The notes beneath the pieces were generated by a model. That model was not told where the DNA came from and did no database searches. It was given only the letters and a program-made list of their open reading frames with translations. From Diphasiastrum complanatum (lineage: Eukaryota; Streptophyta; Lycopodiopsida; Lycopodiales; Lycopodiaceae): a stretch of 64,000 nucleotides of DNA. The position numbers and the translations under genes were made by a program. This document shows, piece after piece, positions 34,835 to 47,107 of the stretch. The stretch is from the NCBI GenBank assembly GCA_029204225.1, contig CM055100.1, positions 32,331,645 through 32,395,644 on the forward strand, read 5' to 3'. The first letter of the stretch is position 1. The number at the start of each line of letters is the position of its first letter.

Positions 34835-35680
34835 CTATTGTTTCTTGAAGCATTCATGCTCCCAGTGGCCAGGTTCGTTGCAGTACCTACAATTTCCAAG
34901 TTTATTTTGTCTTGAATAGTCGTGTCCTTGACCTCGACCTTGATTCCAATTGCCTCGATTCGGACTATCATTGACTTGCTCATGAAATTGTTGAAATGAT
35001 CTCCGGCTTGAGTTTCCTCCTCTCGATTGATACCTTCTACGGCCAAATCTTCCACCTCGTCCTCTAACTGCAAGAGCTTGATCATAGCTCCTATTACGAT
35101 GATTCTCTTGACGTTGCTCTTCTTGCAAAAGCAATTCACCTAGTTCTTCATAGGTTGGAAGATTTTCTCTTGTGGCTATACTCGTCACAAACATCTGATG
35201 TGACTCACTCAGACTATTCAATGTCAATTGCATGATCTCACGATCTTGTACTCGCTCTCCAACTGCTGCTAATTGGTCACAGATCTCTTTGATCTCCAGT
35301 ATGTGATCGGCAACAGTTGCACCATCATCCATCTGCAATGTATGCAACTTCATCTTCAGATACGATATTCGAGATGTATTTGTCATTTCAAATAATGCTT
35401 TCAATGTATCCCATGCTTCTTTTGGTCCTTGTGAATCTGAAATATAGGGAATAATTGCATCTCTAACTGATAGGTTGATGACATTCTGGGCTTTCCGTTT
35501 TCTCCTATCAAGTGTACGCTGATCTTTTTCAATCACCGATTTTGTCTCTTCACCTGTCACGATCTTTCATAGCTCCTTTTCCATCAAAATGTTCTTCAGT
35601 TTGAATTTCCAAACTGCATAGTTGTCGGCACCTTCCAATTTGCTTGATTCATTAAGGACACTCTCGCTTAGAGTTGCCAT
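34835..35680 (-). pseudogene. Gag of the truncated copia element
   Basis: It starts at ATG 35680 (MATLSESVLNESSKLEGADN, then YAVWKFKLKNILMEK). One in-frame TGA lies at about 35561-35563; the frame then stays open to 34835. It carries the UBN2-type gag, a Gly/Arg-rich stretch (GRGGRFGRRRYQSRGGNSS), and the zinc knuckle CRYCNEPGHWEHEC at the end. Confidence 0.9.
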
Positions 35681-36458
35681 TACTGGATAGATGAGTCTAG
35701 ATCACAAAATTTATCACACCACAGAACTGTAAATTTTTTTTGGTTACCGATATGCTATATCTGTACGACGTGCAGATGTACGACTGTTCAGGATTTTTCC
35801 TACCTCTGGCGCATCGATCCGATATTGGTACAAAAAAGATGAAAAGTCGAGAGAATATCATAACTTTCAGAGGGAATATTTTAGATTCTCCACTTCGGCG
35901 CAGCGGCTACGCCGCCTCCTCTTTGCAAAGATTTCGAAATGTGTGATCGTTCAAAAGACCGAGATCAGTAATGTGAAAAGTATGAAGCCTCCTAACTCTA
36001 ATGGCAGTACTAGACATTGTCTAGTGTGATTTGTGGTACTCCAAACAGACAAATGAGAGATTTCTTGGCAAACCTCTCACACAAATAGCACTTTCCACAA
36101 CAACTCAGAAGTATTGTAAAAATCTTCCCCACTCAACAGATTTTCAATCTGTCTGATACTGCTTTGGCCTTTTTGATGCCTCCAGGACTCTGCTTTTCAC
36201 AACAACTAGGAAGTGTTGTAAAAATCTCCCCACTCAACAGATTTTCAATATGTCTGATGCTACCCTGGCCTTTCTGATGCCTCCGGGACTGTGTCTTCGT
36301 TCCCCACTAATGATTATGATCTCCAAACCTGCAAAATACACTTCTTCCAGCCGTTTTTGTCTCTCCAAGCTTTCACCTCCCGTGAAGGACTTTCTCACTT
36401 CATTGCGGAGCCTGTGACAAGCTGTATCCACTGATCAGGCACGCAAGACTATCGTTAC

Positions 36459-36469
36459 TCTGATACCAT
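36459..36469 (-). other. Primer binding site of the truncated copia element
   Basis: On the minus strand this is TGGTATCAGAG, next to the 5' LTR end. Complementary to initiator methionine tRNA. Confidence 0.88.
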
Positions 36470-36719
36470 GTCAACAATCAGATATGCAACATCAAGCATT
36501 CACCACAAGGAGGCGGAAGAAGAACACGCACAATCACACTATCACTCTACAACATAATGAATGTAAAATGTACAAATAAACCTTGAACCCCTGATAGACA
36601 GAGAAGATCTATGAGTAGACTAATAGACTACCCTACGGCTAATGACAGCTGGTCACAACTGTCAACATTAATGTACCTCGTAAACAATAACAATGAAGTT
36701 TATCATTGATTTCTAACAG
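36470..36719 (-). repeat. 5' LTR of the truncated copia element
   Basis: It is 250 bases. On the minus strand it starts TGTTAGAAATC and ends TTGTTGACA against the primer site. Its partner 3' LTR is absent. The TG...CA ends and size fit copia LTRs. Confidence 0.8.
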
Positions 36720-37351
<632 letters not shown>

Positions 37352-37869
37352 AGTATAATAAAGGTTAAATCCTAACAATTAGCAAAATCCAAATAAACAT
37401 AAAGATCCAAATAAAGCATGAGAGATGGAGAAATGAGAGCAAGGACATCTAGTGGAAACACACATAAGAAAATAGAGAATCTATATTAAGTTGTTGTGAA
37501 TACAACGATCAAATCACTATCATGTGCCCGAGGATGGTTCACAGTAGTAGCGCACTATGTGTTGTGATCTTTCTATGCTAGTTACAGATTGAATACTATC
37601 TCTACTTCTTGAATTACCTTCTCTCTCTAAAATCGCTGATCCTATGGAATCAGATAGTCTGATACAAGGGAGTTCACAAAGTAACTCTGATTTACGCTAC
37701 CACTGATTATTGACTCTTCTTTTTTGATATGAATCATCTCATACGTTTCGATACTGATTTATTGTATGTATATACATATCAGTTGTAGAATATATTCGGA
37801 CTCTGTGAAAGACAAAGAAATGCATTTCTGCTTTCGACTATTCCATGAAATGGGTCCTCCTGCTAGACA

Positions 37870-38575
37870 GCATCAGTAGTTGGAGGTGGATTTTCTTGTG
37901 TCCACATCTCCAACCCAATTAGAGTCAGAATAGGCATGTAAAGTTAGAGCATCCTCTGTATTTCCATATAGCATAGAGCATAGTGCTTCGTGGCTTGAAT
38001 GTATCTTAGGACTCTCAGTAGAGCCTTCCAGTGAGGTAGGTCGAAATTCGACATAAATTGTGACAATGTGCTGACTGCATAGGCGAGATTGGGTCGAGTG
38101 TACACCATGGTATACATGATCGATCCAACTATCGATTGATAGGGGTATTTGCACATCTCCTTCTTCTCTTCTTCAGTCGTCTGGAGCACATGTCCTTTGA
38201 TAGTTTGAATCATAAATCCATAGGCAAGTCTATCGACTTGCAATCTTCCATGCCATACATATAAAATACATTGTTATCGCGATCCTTCTGCTTGCTCTGT
38301 CTCTAGATATCTCGATCCCGAAGAGGTAGTGCACTGGGCCTGAATCGATCATTTCAAATTCCTTCGACAATAGCGACTTTGTCTCATGAAGCAACTGATT
38401 CGAATTGCTGATGATCAGAGAGTCATCAACGTATAGAGCTATTATAACGTAGCTTGGGCCTCTGTGTTTGAAATAAACATTAGAATCGAAAAAATTTGAA
38501 ATGAAGTCATGCTGCAACAAGAATCAATTGATTCTATCCTTGGAGCTTGCTTTAGCCCATAACTCTATTGAACTA
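37870..38575 (-). pseudogene. Ty1/copia RT-RNase H relic
   Basis: On the minus strand: YGLKQAPR near 38540-38565, then VIIALYVDDSLIISNSNQ (catalytic box), EFEMIDSGPVHYLFGIEI, then a frame change, then YPYQSIVGSIMYTMVYTRPN, LAYAVSTLSQFMSNF, VLRYIQATKHYALCY, then another shift and the RNase H start AYSDSNWVGDVDTRKST. It stops near 37870. No LTR seen. Confidence 0.9.
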
Positions 38576-38579
38576 AGTA

Positions 38580-40113
38580 TGCTTGTCTAAAAGAAATAAT
38601 AAAATTTTACCAAACAATTTTACATAGAGAAAAGACACAGTCTTCTAGGATACCACAAAACCTTGAATATTTTGGCTTAACAATAACTAGAAACTTGTTT
38701 TGTATTGTTCAAAGAGAACATTTTAAAGTTTGTTCCTAATTTTTTATTCCCTCATAAAAAAAAAAACATTCTAGCTATTGTTGAATAATGCCATGCCAAT
38801 ATTTTCCTCCCCTCAACTTCACAAATTGCCTTACAAACATATTCACAAAAATCATTTATGCTTTCATATCAAGAACTTTTGCCCCCTCACAACGTTATAT
38901 GCCCCTTACAAAATCAATCATCTAGTCTAGTTGTACCTAACCTACTAGTAGATATCATAAAAGAAAACTAATCATCAAAACCATCATCATGTTGGCATCA
39001 ACTTAGCTTCTTTAAGACATTGCAAAATAGCATCCATCAACAAATAAATCCAAAAAATGATGTTTCTTTACTTGTTTTACGCTTGAAATTCTAAACTCTA
39101 TGACTAGGTTCATCACTCACATTAGAGGGTTTTTTCAAACAGTGTCCATTAATCCACATCTAAACTTCCTCTAATGAATAAATTTGCAAAAATGCACTAC
39201 AAAATCTAAATCCTTAAAACAACAAGAACATGCTCTTAATTTGGCATGCAATCAATCTAGGAATCAAATCTTTGACGATTCCCAAATTACTTGGCAAGTC
39301 TATAACAGCTTCAATATTTTTTTATACAACTGCAGCACCCTTGCCCTTTAGAATATAAGACTACGAGCATCTAGAGCTAAAATTTTGAATTGCAATCAAA
39401 CTCCATTGGGTATCAAAGGAAACATCAAAGATTGAAGAAGTGGCATCTACAATTGGGAGGACAAAAATTAATCCAATCAATCAAACTTCCAACATACATC
39501 AAGAGGCACTCGACCAATGCCAGCCTTGTCCTTCAAAGTCAAAAAACCAAATGGTTAATGTTATTCAAAAATTCCAATCTTGCACCAGTCTCCCTTTACA
39601 TTTAGGCTTTGCTAAATTTTGCCTTTCAAATAATGTGGTCCTCCAACCATGATTATTTCACTGAGGTAGCACAGCCGTTGCCCCATCACATGGTTTTTAT
39701 AGCTACACCGATAGCCACAGATATGACTAAATTAGTGTGACCCTGGACATTTACTTCATGCAAAGTGAGCCATCGAACTTGGTCAGGCCATAAGCTGAGC
39801 AGCAGTCATCAGCCAACTCCAAGAATGACAATAAATAAATGGGTAAAATGCTGAACCTTCCAGCAGAAAAAAGAAGGAAACACATAAAGTGGATGACCAT
39901 CCTTTGTTTCAGACATTTTGACGCGATTGTTGTAGTAACAAAGCATAAGCAGGGAACAACATTCAAGTGATGTATTAGAAACTTATTCTATCAAACAAAT
40001 TCGCTCTGATGTTACACAAAATCTAAGTGCAATATCAAGCAAAACTTACGACTGCTTAAAACAAGTCAAACTAATAATGTGTTTGAAATTGGAAAACATT
40101 CACATGATTGTCC
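38580..40113. other. Gene-free spacer left of the gypsy element
   Basis: AT-rich; the small open frames at 39390 and 39751 lack motifs. It ends at the 5-bp target TGTCC (40109-40113). Confidence 0.45.
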
Positions 40114-41331
40114 TGTGAAAATGTGTATTTATTAAACAACGAATATACATCCGAATGAAGCAATATATATTCACATAAGAAGACAAGAGCTGGATACATT
40201 TATAATGAAGGGACCTGCCTATATTTTTCGCGACATACTAAATATCACATATAAAGGACAAGTCCTCAGCAATGAAGCGACATCTACAACAACCCTTAAA
40301 TAAAGACACTTACATGAAACGACTCGATCCGAATCGACAATTCTAACTATAGTAATCTAAACTCAGGGTTAGATACATCTTTGCGGTATAATCTACATAC
40401 GTGTCAGATATATATTGGTTAACCTTATTCAGTAAAGCGACACGCCTCTAATTTATAAAGACGTGATTGTTCGCTCTGAAGATGATAAAGAGAAGACACG
40501 ATTCAGTCTTACTCACCAGGAGATATAGTTTATGTATTCGCTGAGAGATAAAAGTTTATGTACTTGTGAGAGATCTTCTGAAGTACTCTAACAATGTTTC
40601 TTATATAAATCTATCTCTGGTCAGACAGTTGCATAAGCACATTACAGTCTATGCTGTGTATCCGTAAAAGTGTTCTAACGAACTGTCTTAAAACTAACTT
40701 ATTCGTTCATTCGAATATTTGTTCGACACTCAAATACTTGTTCGATACCCGAATAACGTTTATCATCAGAAGTCTATCTCAGTCATCGATAGAAAAGTAT
40801 GTATACAACTGAATTGATAGTCCCTGTCTGAAGAATTGAGATAAAATATCTGTATTCTGAATATCTCCGAACATATGTTTCTAACATATTCGAAGATTAT
40901 ACAAGAGATTAAACTCTGAGGAGAACACTAGTTGTTGAGGACTACTGTTTAACTTTTGTTAATCCAAGAATAAGATTAACTTTGATCACTGATGAACGAA
41001 TACATCGAAATCAATCCGAATTCTTGCCGACACCTTAATCAGATAGAGTGGAGTACATTCGTACTACTCTGATAACAATTCTCTTGTAGAACGCCAATTC
41101 TTCGATTCGAAAGAGAAGACTGATATTCCAATTTTAAACATTCATTTATCCATTAAGTAATACTGGTTACTTAACCCAAATGTCTGTTTGACAACCAGAC
41201 TAATTCTCCATTTTATATCATACGAATAAGTCAGAACAATATCAACATTATACCATAAAGAAGCTATCCTCTTGGGGATTCGACATTAAATACTACAAAA
41301 CTATACCAAATACAATTGGTATACCACGACA
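40114..41331 (+). repeat. 5' LTR of the gypsy element
   Basis: It starts TGTGAAAATG and ends TACCACGACA. A TATA-like TATATAAAT at about 40602-40610 is the probable promoter. Preceded by target duplication TGTCC. Confidence 0.96.
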
Positions 41332-41343
41332 TAAACCAAATTT

Positions 41344-41361
41344 TGGCGCCGTTGCCGAGGA
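41344..41361 (+). other. Primer binding site of the gypsy element
   Basis: TGGCGCCGTTGCCGAGGA is complementary to the 3' end of plant aspartate tRNA except for one base (GAGGA for GGGGA). It lies 12 bases after the LTR, as is common in Athila/Tat elements. Confidence 0.88.
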
Positions 41362-41419
41362 TAGCCAAAAACAAACATGTTGATATAAAACTGACAAAAT
41401 CATCGTCATTAATAAGTAT

Positions 41420-42418
41420 ATGTCAGACAGAGCTTCCCGACTCGAAAGATATCGAAAGATTCGAGAAGATTTTTTCAGAAATTTATCTGGAAGTTCTGAT
41501 AGAGCTGAAACTTATTCGGATTTGTTAAAACCAGTTGCCAAACTAAAACCGAATATGGAAGGCCCTGCACCCCGACTTTCTTCAATTTCGAAGATCAGAT
41601 ACGATTATTTCAAAGGAACAACCTCAGATGATGCGGACAGTTATGTTTCGCAGTTCGAATCAATTGCGAACGCGAATAATGAAGGTTCGGAGGCGGACAA
41701 ACTGAGGATTTTTCCTGGTCTTCTCAGAAAACAAGCACGCATATGGTACAGCCAAGTCGAACCAGGACGAGTGGCTACCTGGTTGCTGCTAAAAGATGCG
41801 TTTCTACACCAATTCAGAGAAATTGGTTATTCATCCAGAGTACTCGGCAGACTCAACAACATAGAGAAGAAGAGTCGAGAATCTCTGAGAAGGTATACTC
41901 GTAAGGTCAAGAATCTTATTGGAAAACTAACTGGAGTATACCCCGTTGCGATGCAGATTGAATGGTTTCTGTCAGGTTTACCACCGAGTATAAATCGATA
42001 CTGCAGACAAGGTGATACGACTACCTTAGCAGCAGTCATTGCAAGTGCTGAAAACTATGAGACTTCTAAGCTTGCTCAGAAGAGAAAATCAACTAGACGA
42101 AGTCGAAAGTCTAAGCATGTTTCCAGTGGCAGTGAAGAGGATTCGAAGTCTGAATCCAGTTCCAGTTCCTCCAGTTCAGAATCCGAATTACACGACTCAT
42201 CCGACTCTGAGACTGATGAGAGAGAACGAAGTAGTAAACGAAAACCCAAACGAAAGGACGATAAAAATTTGGAGATGAAGCCAACAACATCAAAGGTCGA
42301 AAAGATTTGGAGGAGAGATCTTGCAGATATTAACAAAAAATTCAACGATCTAAAAGTTCAGATTTCAGAGGTTGCTGACAAGAGACCGAAATCATCTTCT
42401 TTTTCAGGACTATGGTGA
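41420..42418 (+). CDS. Gag of the gypsy element
   Basis: The frame is intact, 332 residues from ATG 41420. It has the retrotransposon gag core: YVSQFESIANANNEGSEADK, LRIFPGLLRKQARIWYSQVE, FLHQFREIGYSSRVLGRLNN, ESLRRYTRKVKNLIGKLTG. A basic stretch (KLAQKRKSTRRSRKSKH) is followed by a Ser/Asp/Glu run (SSSSSSSSESELHDSSDSE). The nucleocapsid zinc knuckles are not in this frame; they follow in the -1 frame, which overlaps the end by 7 bases. Confidence 0.92.
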   Translation: MSDRASRLERYRKIREDFFRNLSGSSDRAETYSDLLKPVAKLKPNMEGPAPRLSSISKIRYDYFKGTTSDDADSYVSQFESIANANNEGSEADKLRIFPGLLRKQARIWYSQVEPGRVATWLLLKDAFLHQFREIGYSSRVLGRLNNIEKKSRESLRRYTRKVKNLIGKLTGVYPVAMQIEWFLSGLPPSINRYCRQGDTTTLAAVIASAENYETSKLAQKRKSTRRSRKSKHVSSGSEEDSKSESSSSSSSSESELHDSSDSETDERERSSKRKPKRKDDKNLEMKPTTSKVEKIWRRDLADINKKFNDLKVQISEVADKRPKSSSFSGLW

Positions 42419-44412
42419 CGAGGTGCGGTGCATCAGGACATTCGAAGGAAGATTGCAGAACAGTGAATATATCTTACGTTGAAGATCCAACACAGGAGGT
42501 GCTGTTTATTTTTCAGAATAATGATACAACAACAAATTTTGTTCAAGGCACGACTACACCGTTCCAGCAATCCACCCCCAAATTCGGACCGAAAAGATAT
42601 AATCCACCCGAATTTGTAACATCAACAACAAAGACTTCGAATTTTCCAAGACCAGTTTCGGGCAATTGTTACAATTGTGGAGAACCAGGACATTTTTCAC
42701 CAGACTGTCCGCAACCACGGAAGCCAATTGGGTATGTACCTCTCTGTTCGAATTGTAAAGAACCAGGCCACAAATATCCTGATTGTCCCCAACCACAGAG
42801 GCCAAGACCTAAATACCAGTATGTAGCGACACCTGCTGCAATGGTAGACTCGAAAGGAAAAGTTTCGGCAGATGCGGTTATACAAAAAATTGATCTTGTG
42901 GAAAACCAATCAACGAGGACAACTGACCAATCTTGGCCAAGTGATATGGAAACAATATTCAAAGTAAATACGAGGAGTTCTTCGAAAGATGACTCGAAAA
43001 CCAACTCGAAAGGTTCCTCGAAGAAACGCAGAAAATCATCTAAGAAGAAGGGAACGAATAAATCCCTAACAAAAGAAGATATTAAAGATGATCCCGACTA
43101 TGATCGAAATGCTAAAAATTTGTTTTCAAAAGATATATCTGCAGAAGCGAAAGAAATAATTGAAGAAGAACTACAAAGAGCAGCTACAGAAAGGAAAGTC
43201 ACATTCGAAGAAGGGAACGAATCAATTCATAAAACCAAACTGTCGGAAGCCATGATTGACAAGCCGATATCGAAGACGAAAGATTACGATATCGTAACTG
43301 ATATTGGTTCTCTTCGTCCAAATATCACATTCGAACAATTGTTGGCAGACAATACTTACTATCGCAGGCAGTTAAAAGGACTTTCTACTCCAAAGAAGAA
43401 GAAAAGAAATCCCTTGCCAGAATTAGGAGTATTATCTATTGATTTGGGAGATCTTGGCGCACCGGAAATCGACATTACTATTGAGGGATGCTTAATCGAA
43501 CATGTGCCGATTGATTCAGGTTCGAGCGTCAATATTATTACTGAAGAAACTGCTCACGCTCTGGGTTTGACAGATATTCGACCAACCAACCGAAATATCA
43601 AGTTGGCAGACTCAACACGACGAAAGCCTGTCGGAGAGCTGGAGAACGTTATTGTGTATATACAAGCCAAGCCTTTTACCATGAATTTTATTATTATCAA
43701 ACCAATGGGTTTGCCTTCTTACTCTGTGCTAATCGGAAGGCCGTGGCTGTATCAGTCAAATGCTAGTGTTCATTGGAAGTCTAGGGAATTAAGATTTCAA
43801 ACTGGCGAGACCAATAATCGTGGAAAACCAGCAGAGGAGATCATTACCTGGAATAAAGATAGATACGAAGGCGAAACTCCTATGACCGACACTAGCTATA
43901 CTTCGGAAAATTCTTCTTATGCACTAAATATCTTCTCTAATGTTTCAGATGTCGAAGTTAAATTTTTCGAATGCTATGAGAATGATAACGAATCAGATAA
44001 TGCAGAAGAATTCATCGATGTTTGCAACACAGAACTAGATGAACTAGTTATTACTGAAGACGAATCAACAGATTCGTACGAATCGGACGACTCGCACGAA
44101 TCAGACGAAGAAATTGAAAATAAGAATCAGTCTGTCGACACGAACATATCTATGGAGATAGCAATGCGCGAAATTCATGGATATTCAAAGTCTAGTATGA
44201 CAGAAGGTATGATTTTACCTGATTCAACAGAGCAAATTGAACTTGCACCGGGCAGATGTGTCCATGTTGCAAAGTCCTTGGGAGAAACTGAGTTATCTAA
44301 ATACACTGAATTGCTTAAAGAGTATCAGGACGTCTTTGCATGGTCGCTTGATGACTTAAAAGGAATTCAAAAGGAATTCATGCCGAATATGGTGAACATC
44401 GAATTGATGTAA
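42412..44412 (+). CDS. Nucleocapsid zinc knuckles and protease of the gypsy element
   Basis: It has 666 residues in the -1 frame relative to gag. A partial CCHC (RCGASGHSKEDC) is followed by two perfect ones (CYNCGEPGHFSPDC near 42667 and CSNCKEPGHKYPDC near 42748). A basic region comes next (SSKKRRKSSKKKGTNKS). The aspartic protease has PIDSGSSVNIITEETAHALG near 43510-43570 and SYSVLIGRPWLYQSNASVHW. A Glu/Asp-rich linker leads to the RT start (YTELLKEYQDVFAWSLDDLK). The frame ends at 44410-44412, just after a one-base shift near 44385; RT continues in the next frame. Confidence 0.9.
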   Translation: MVTRCGASGHSKEDCRTVNISYVEDPTQEVLFIFQNNDTTTNFVQGTTTPFQQSTPKFGPKRYNPPEFVTSTTKTSNFPRPVSGNCYNCGEPGHFSPDCPQPRKPIGYVPLCSNCKEPGHKYPDCPQPQRPRPKYQYVATPAAMVDSKGKVSADAVIQKIDLVENQSTRTTDQSWPSDMETIFKVNTRSSSKDDSKTNSKGSSKKRRKSSKKKGTNKSLTKEDIKDDPDYDRNAKNLFSKDISAEAKEIIEEELQRAATERKVTFEEGNESIHKTKLSEAMIDKPISKTKDYDIVTDIGSLRPNITFEQLLADNTYYRRQLKGLSTPKKKKRNPLPELGVLSIDLGDLGAPEIDITIEGCLIEHVPIDSGSSVNIITEETAHALGLTDIRPTNRNIKLADSTRRKPVGELENVIVYIQAKPFTMNFIIIKPMGLPSYSVLIGRPWLYQSNASVHWKSRELRFQTGETNNRGKPAEEIITWNKDRYEGETPMTDTSYTSENSSYALNIFSNVSDVEVKFFECYENDNESDNAEEFIDVCNTELDELVITEDESTDSYESDDSHESDEEIENKNQSVDTNISMEIAMREIHGYSKSSMTEGMILPDSTEQIELAPGRCVHVAKSLGETELSKYTELLKEYQDVFAWSLDDLKGIQKEFMPNMVNIELM

Positions 44413-45680
44413 AGGAGAACGCTATTCCTGTTCGTCAGAGACAGTATCGACTTAATCCAAAGTACTCTTTAATGGTAAAAGACGAACTCAACAAATATCT
44501 AAAAGCAGGAATTATTTATCCTGTCTTAAGTAGCGAATGGGTGTCACCTATTGTGGTAGTACCAAAGAAGAAGACTGGCAAGATTCGTATATGCCAGGAC
44601 TTTCGAAAGCTCAATGCAGCTACACAGAAAGATCATCATCCGTTACCATTCACTGATTCTATTCTGGATCAGGTAGCTGGACAAGAACGATATAGTTTCT
44701 GTGATGGTTTTTCAGGCTATAATCAAGTTAGAATGCGGAAGGAGGATAAAGCGAAAACCACATTCACCACCGATTGGGGCACTTATGCCTACAATAGAAT
44801 GCCCTTTGGTCTCTGTAATGCGCCGGCGACTTTTCAACGAATTATGATGCTGATTTTTGCCGCGTTTTTACGATTTTTTCTCGAAATATTTATTGACGAC
44901 TTCTGTGTATACAGCGATAGCAAATCTCATATCCAGAAACCGAAGCTAACCTTACACAAGTGTCGAGACACTTGTCTGTCACTCCATCCCGAAAAATGTT
45001 TCTTCGGAATGAGAGAAGGCATTCTTCTAGGACACAGAATATCCAATCGAGGGATCGAGGTCGACAAAGATAAAATCGAAGTAATACGGAATTTGCTTAT
45101 ACCAACAAATTTTCGCGAACTTCGAGCCTTTTTGGGACATGTCGGTTATTATCGAAGGTTTATCCAGAATCATGCCTCAATATCTGCAGCACTTACTCAA
45201 TTATTAAAGAAGGAAGTGGTGTATCTTTGGACAGAAGAACACCAAAAAGCTTTCGAAAATCTCAAACAGAAACTGATCAATGCACCGATCTTAAGACCAC
45301 CTAATTGGTCAATTATATTTCATTGTTATGTGGATGTGTCAGCATTCGCTATTGGTGTATGTCTAAGCCAGAAGGACGAACGGAAGAAAGACTATCCAAT
45401 ATATTATGCTAGTCGACAACTCAGTTCTTCGGAGAAGAATTATTCGGCGACAGAACGAGAAGCACTTGGAATGATATTTACAGTTAAGAAATTTCGGCAT
45501 TATTTGCTGGGGTATGCTTTTATTTTCCATGTGGATCACTATGCTCTGAAATATCTAGTAAACAAACCAGATTTATCAGGACGAATAGCTCGCTGGGTTC
45601 TGTTATTACAAGAATTCACTATACAGTTGAACTTCGCCAAGGGAAATACCATACCAATGCGGATTACCTTTCACGAATAA
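44390..45680 (+). CDS. RT and RNase H of the gypsy element
   Basis: The frame is open from about 44390. RT: AGIIYPVLSSEWVSPIVVVP, IRICQDFRKLNAATQKDHHP, FCDGFSGYNQVRM, YNRMPFGLCNAPATFQRIMM and the catalytic FIDDFCVYSD near 44890-44915. Then LHPEKCFFGMREGILLGHRI, FLGHVGYYRRFIQNHASISA. RNase H: CYVDVSAFAIGVCLSQKDER, YYASRQLSSSEKNYSATERE, VDHYALKYLVNKPDLSGRIA. The end is lost to a one-base deletion near 45645, so the NADYLSR motif sits in the next frame. RT and RNase H residues look intact. Confidence 0.92.
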
Positions 45681-46976
45681 GCACTGGAAAAATTGAAAAC
45701 CCATTGAATGACGATTTCCCAGATGAAAATTTGTTCGAGTTATCTTCATCGAATTCTTTTTATTCTGATATTATTGATTATCTCAAAGATCAGATATATC
45801 CTGATGGATATGACTTGGAGAAGAAAACAGTGTTTCAATACAAAGTTGCACCATATACAATTATCAATAATATCCTGTATAAACTTGGTGCTGATAATCA
45901 ATTAAGAAGGTGTCTTGAAGCCGAACAAATTTCGAGAGTCATCCAAGCCTTACATTCGGAAGATGCCGGAGGTCACTTTGCCCTCAAAAACACTGTTAAA
46001 AAGATATTAAATGCCAAGTATTGGTGGCCTACTATGTTTGAAGATGTCTCTATCTATATTCGATCTTGTGATCCATGCCAAAGGTCTGGTAAACCAACTA
46101 AAGCAATGAATTGGCCATTGACACCAATTTTACCGCTCGCACCATTCGAAAAATGGGGGATCGACTTTGTCGGGCCAATCAAACCAGTAACCCGACACAC
46201 CAAGTGTTGATATATCTTGGTAGCAACGGATTATGCGACAAAGAATGTGGAAGCTGAAGGAACGAAACGAAACGACTCGAAGACTGTCGCAGCTTTTCTT
46301 TTCAAATCTATTATTACACGATATGGTTGTCCTTTAGAACTTGTCAGTGATCGAGGAACACACTTTCTGAATGAAACAATTCGACACCTGACAAATTATT
46401 TCCAGATCAAACATAGGAAGACAACACCTTATAATCCGAAAGCTAGAGAGAGCAAATGGCATATTATGTAAGATCCTTAATAAAATTTCTGTTGCACATG
46501 CTTCAGACTGGGATCAAAAGTTACCCTCTGTTCTCTGGGCATATAGAAACACTGAAAAGATCACTACTCAACAGACCCCTTATTATCTTACGTACGGAAT
46601 GCATCCAATCCTGCCTATCGAATTTGAAATACCTACCTTCCGAATACAAGCAGACTGTACCAACGAACGGTTATTGATTATCGAAGAACTTTCGGAAGCT
46701 CGAACACGTTCACTCGAACTTACAAAGAAAATTCAGGAGCAACGAAAGATTAAATATGATTTTACACTTAAGATCTGCGATCTTAAGACCAATGACTTTG
46801 CCCTTGTTTATGATAGTCGTCACCAAAAGTTTCCGGGAAAACTTCATATGAAATGGTTGGGACCGTACAAAGTAATCGAAGTATTCGAGAATGGTTCGGT
46901 ACAACTTGAGTCACTCGAAGGAGAACTCCTACCTACACGTATTAACGGCTCCAGACTCAAGAAATATTTTATTTAA
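45650..46976 (+). pseudogene. Integrase of the gypsy element, broken
   Basis: 45704-46210 holds the zinc-binding part (HSEDAGGHFALKNTVKKILN, WWPTMFEDVSIYIRSCDPCQ) and KWGIDFVGPI. A TGA at 46208-46210 interrupts the same frame, which resumes with LVATDYATKNVEAEG and SDRGTHFLNETIRHL. A small deletion/frameshift near 46445 follows; then the end is in another frame (ILPIEFEIPTFRIQ, YDSRHQKFPGKLHMKWLGPY, VIEVFENGSVQLESLEGELL). No chromodomain is seen, in agreement with a non-chromovirus lineage. Confidence 0.9.
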
Positions 46977-46977
46977 C

Positions 46978-47075
46978 GAATATCATCCGATCATTCATTC
47001 GAATATCATCCGATCATTCATTCGAATACCACCCGAACATCCTTCGAATACTATCATCCGAACATCATTCGAGTC
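46978..47075 (+). repeat. Imperfect 23-bp tandem repeat between integrase and the extra ORF
   Basis: Four copies of a unit like CGAATATCATCCGATCATT follow the integrase stop (46974-46976), the first two nearly identical and the last two diverged. The frame of the extra ORF stays open through them. Confidence 0.8.
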
Positions 47076-47107
47076 TTATTTGCGAATTTATTAATATTTA
47101 TTTATTT

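Larger units (their letters stand above)
33390..36719 (-). mobile_element. Ty1/copia element, 5' LTR to integrase, truncated before RT
   Basis: It is in minus orientation: 5' LTR 36470-36719, primer site 36459-36469, gag from ATG 35680, protease and integrase to about 33390. RT, RNase H and 3' LTR are missing because the sequence switches to a gypsy gag relic at about 33400. Gag and integrase resemble the plus-strand element at 22506-24851. Confidence 0.9.

Noticed and set aside
42039-43004. Minus-strand open frames opposite gypsy gag and zinc knuckles
   Set aside because: Antisense shadows of intact gag and nucleocapsid coding sequence.
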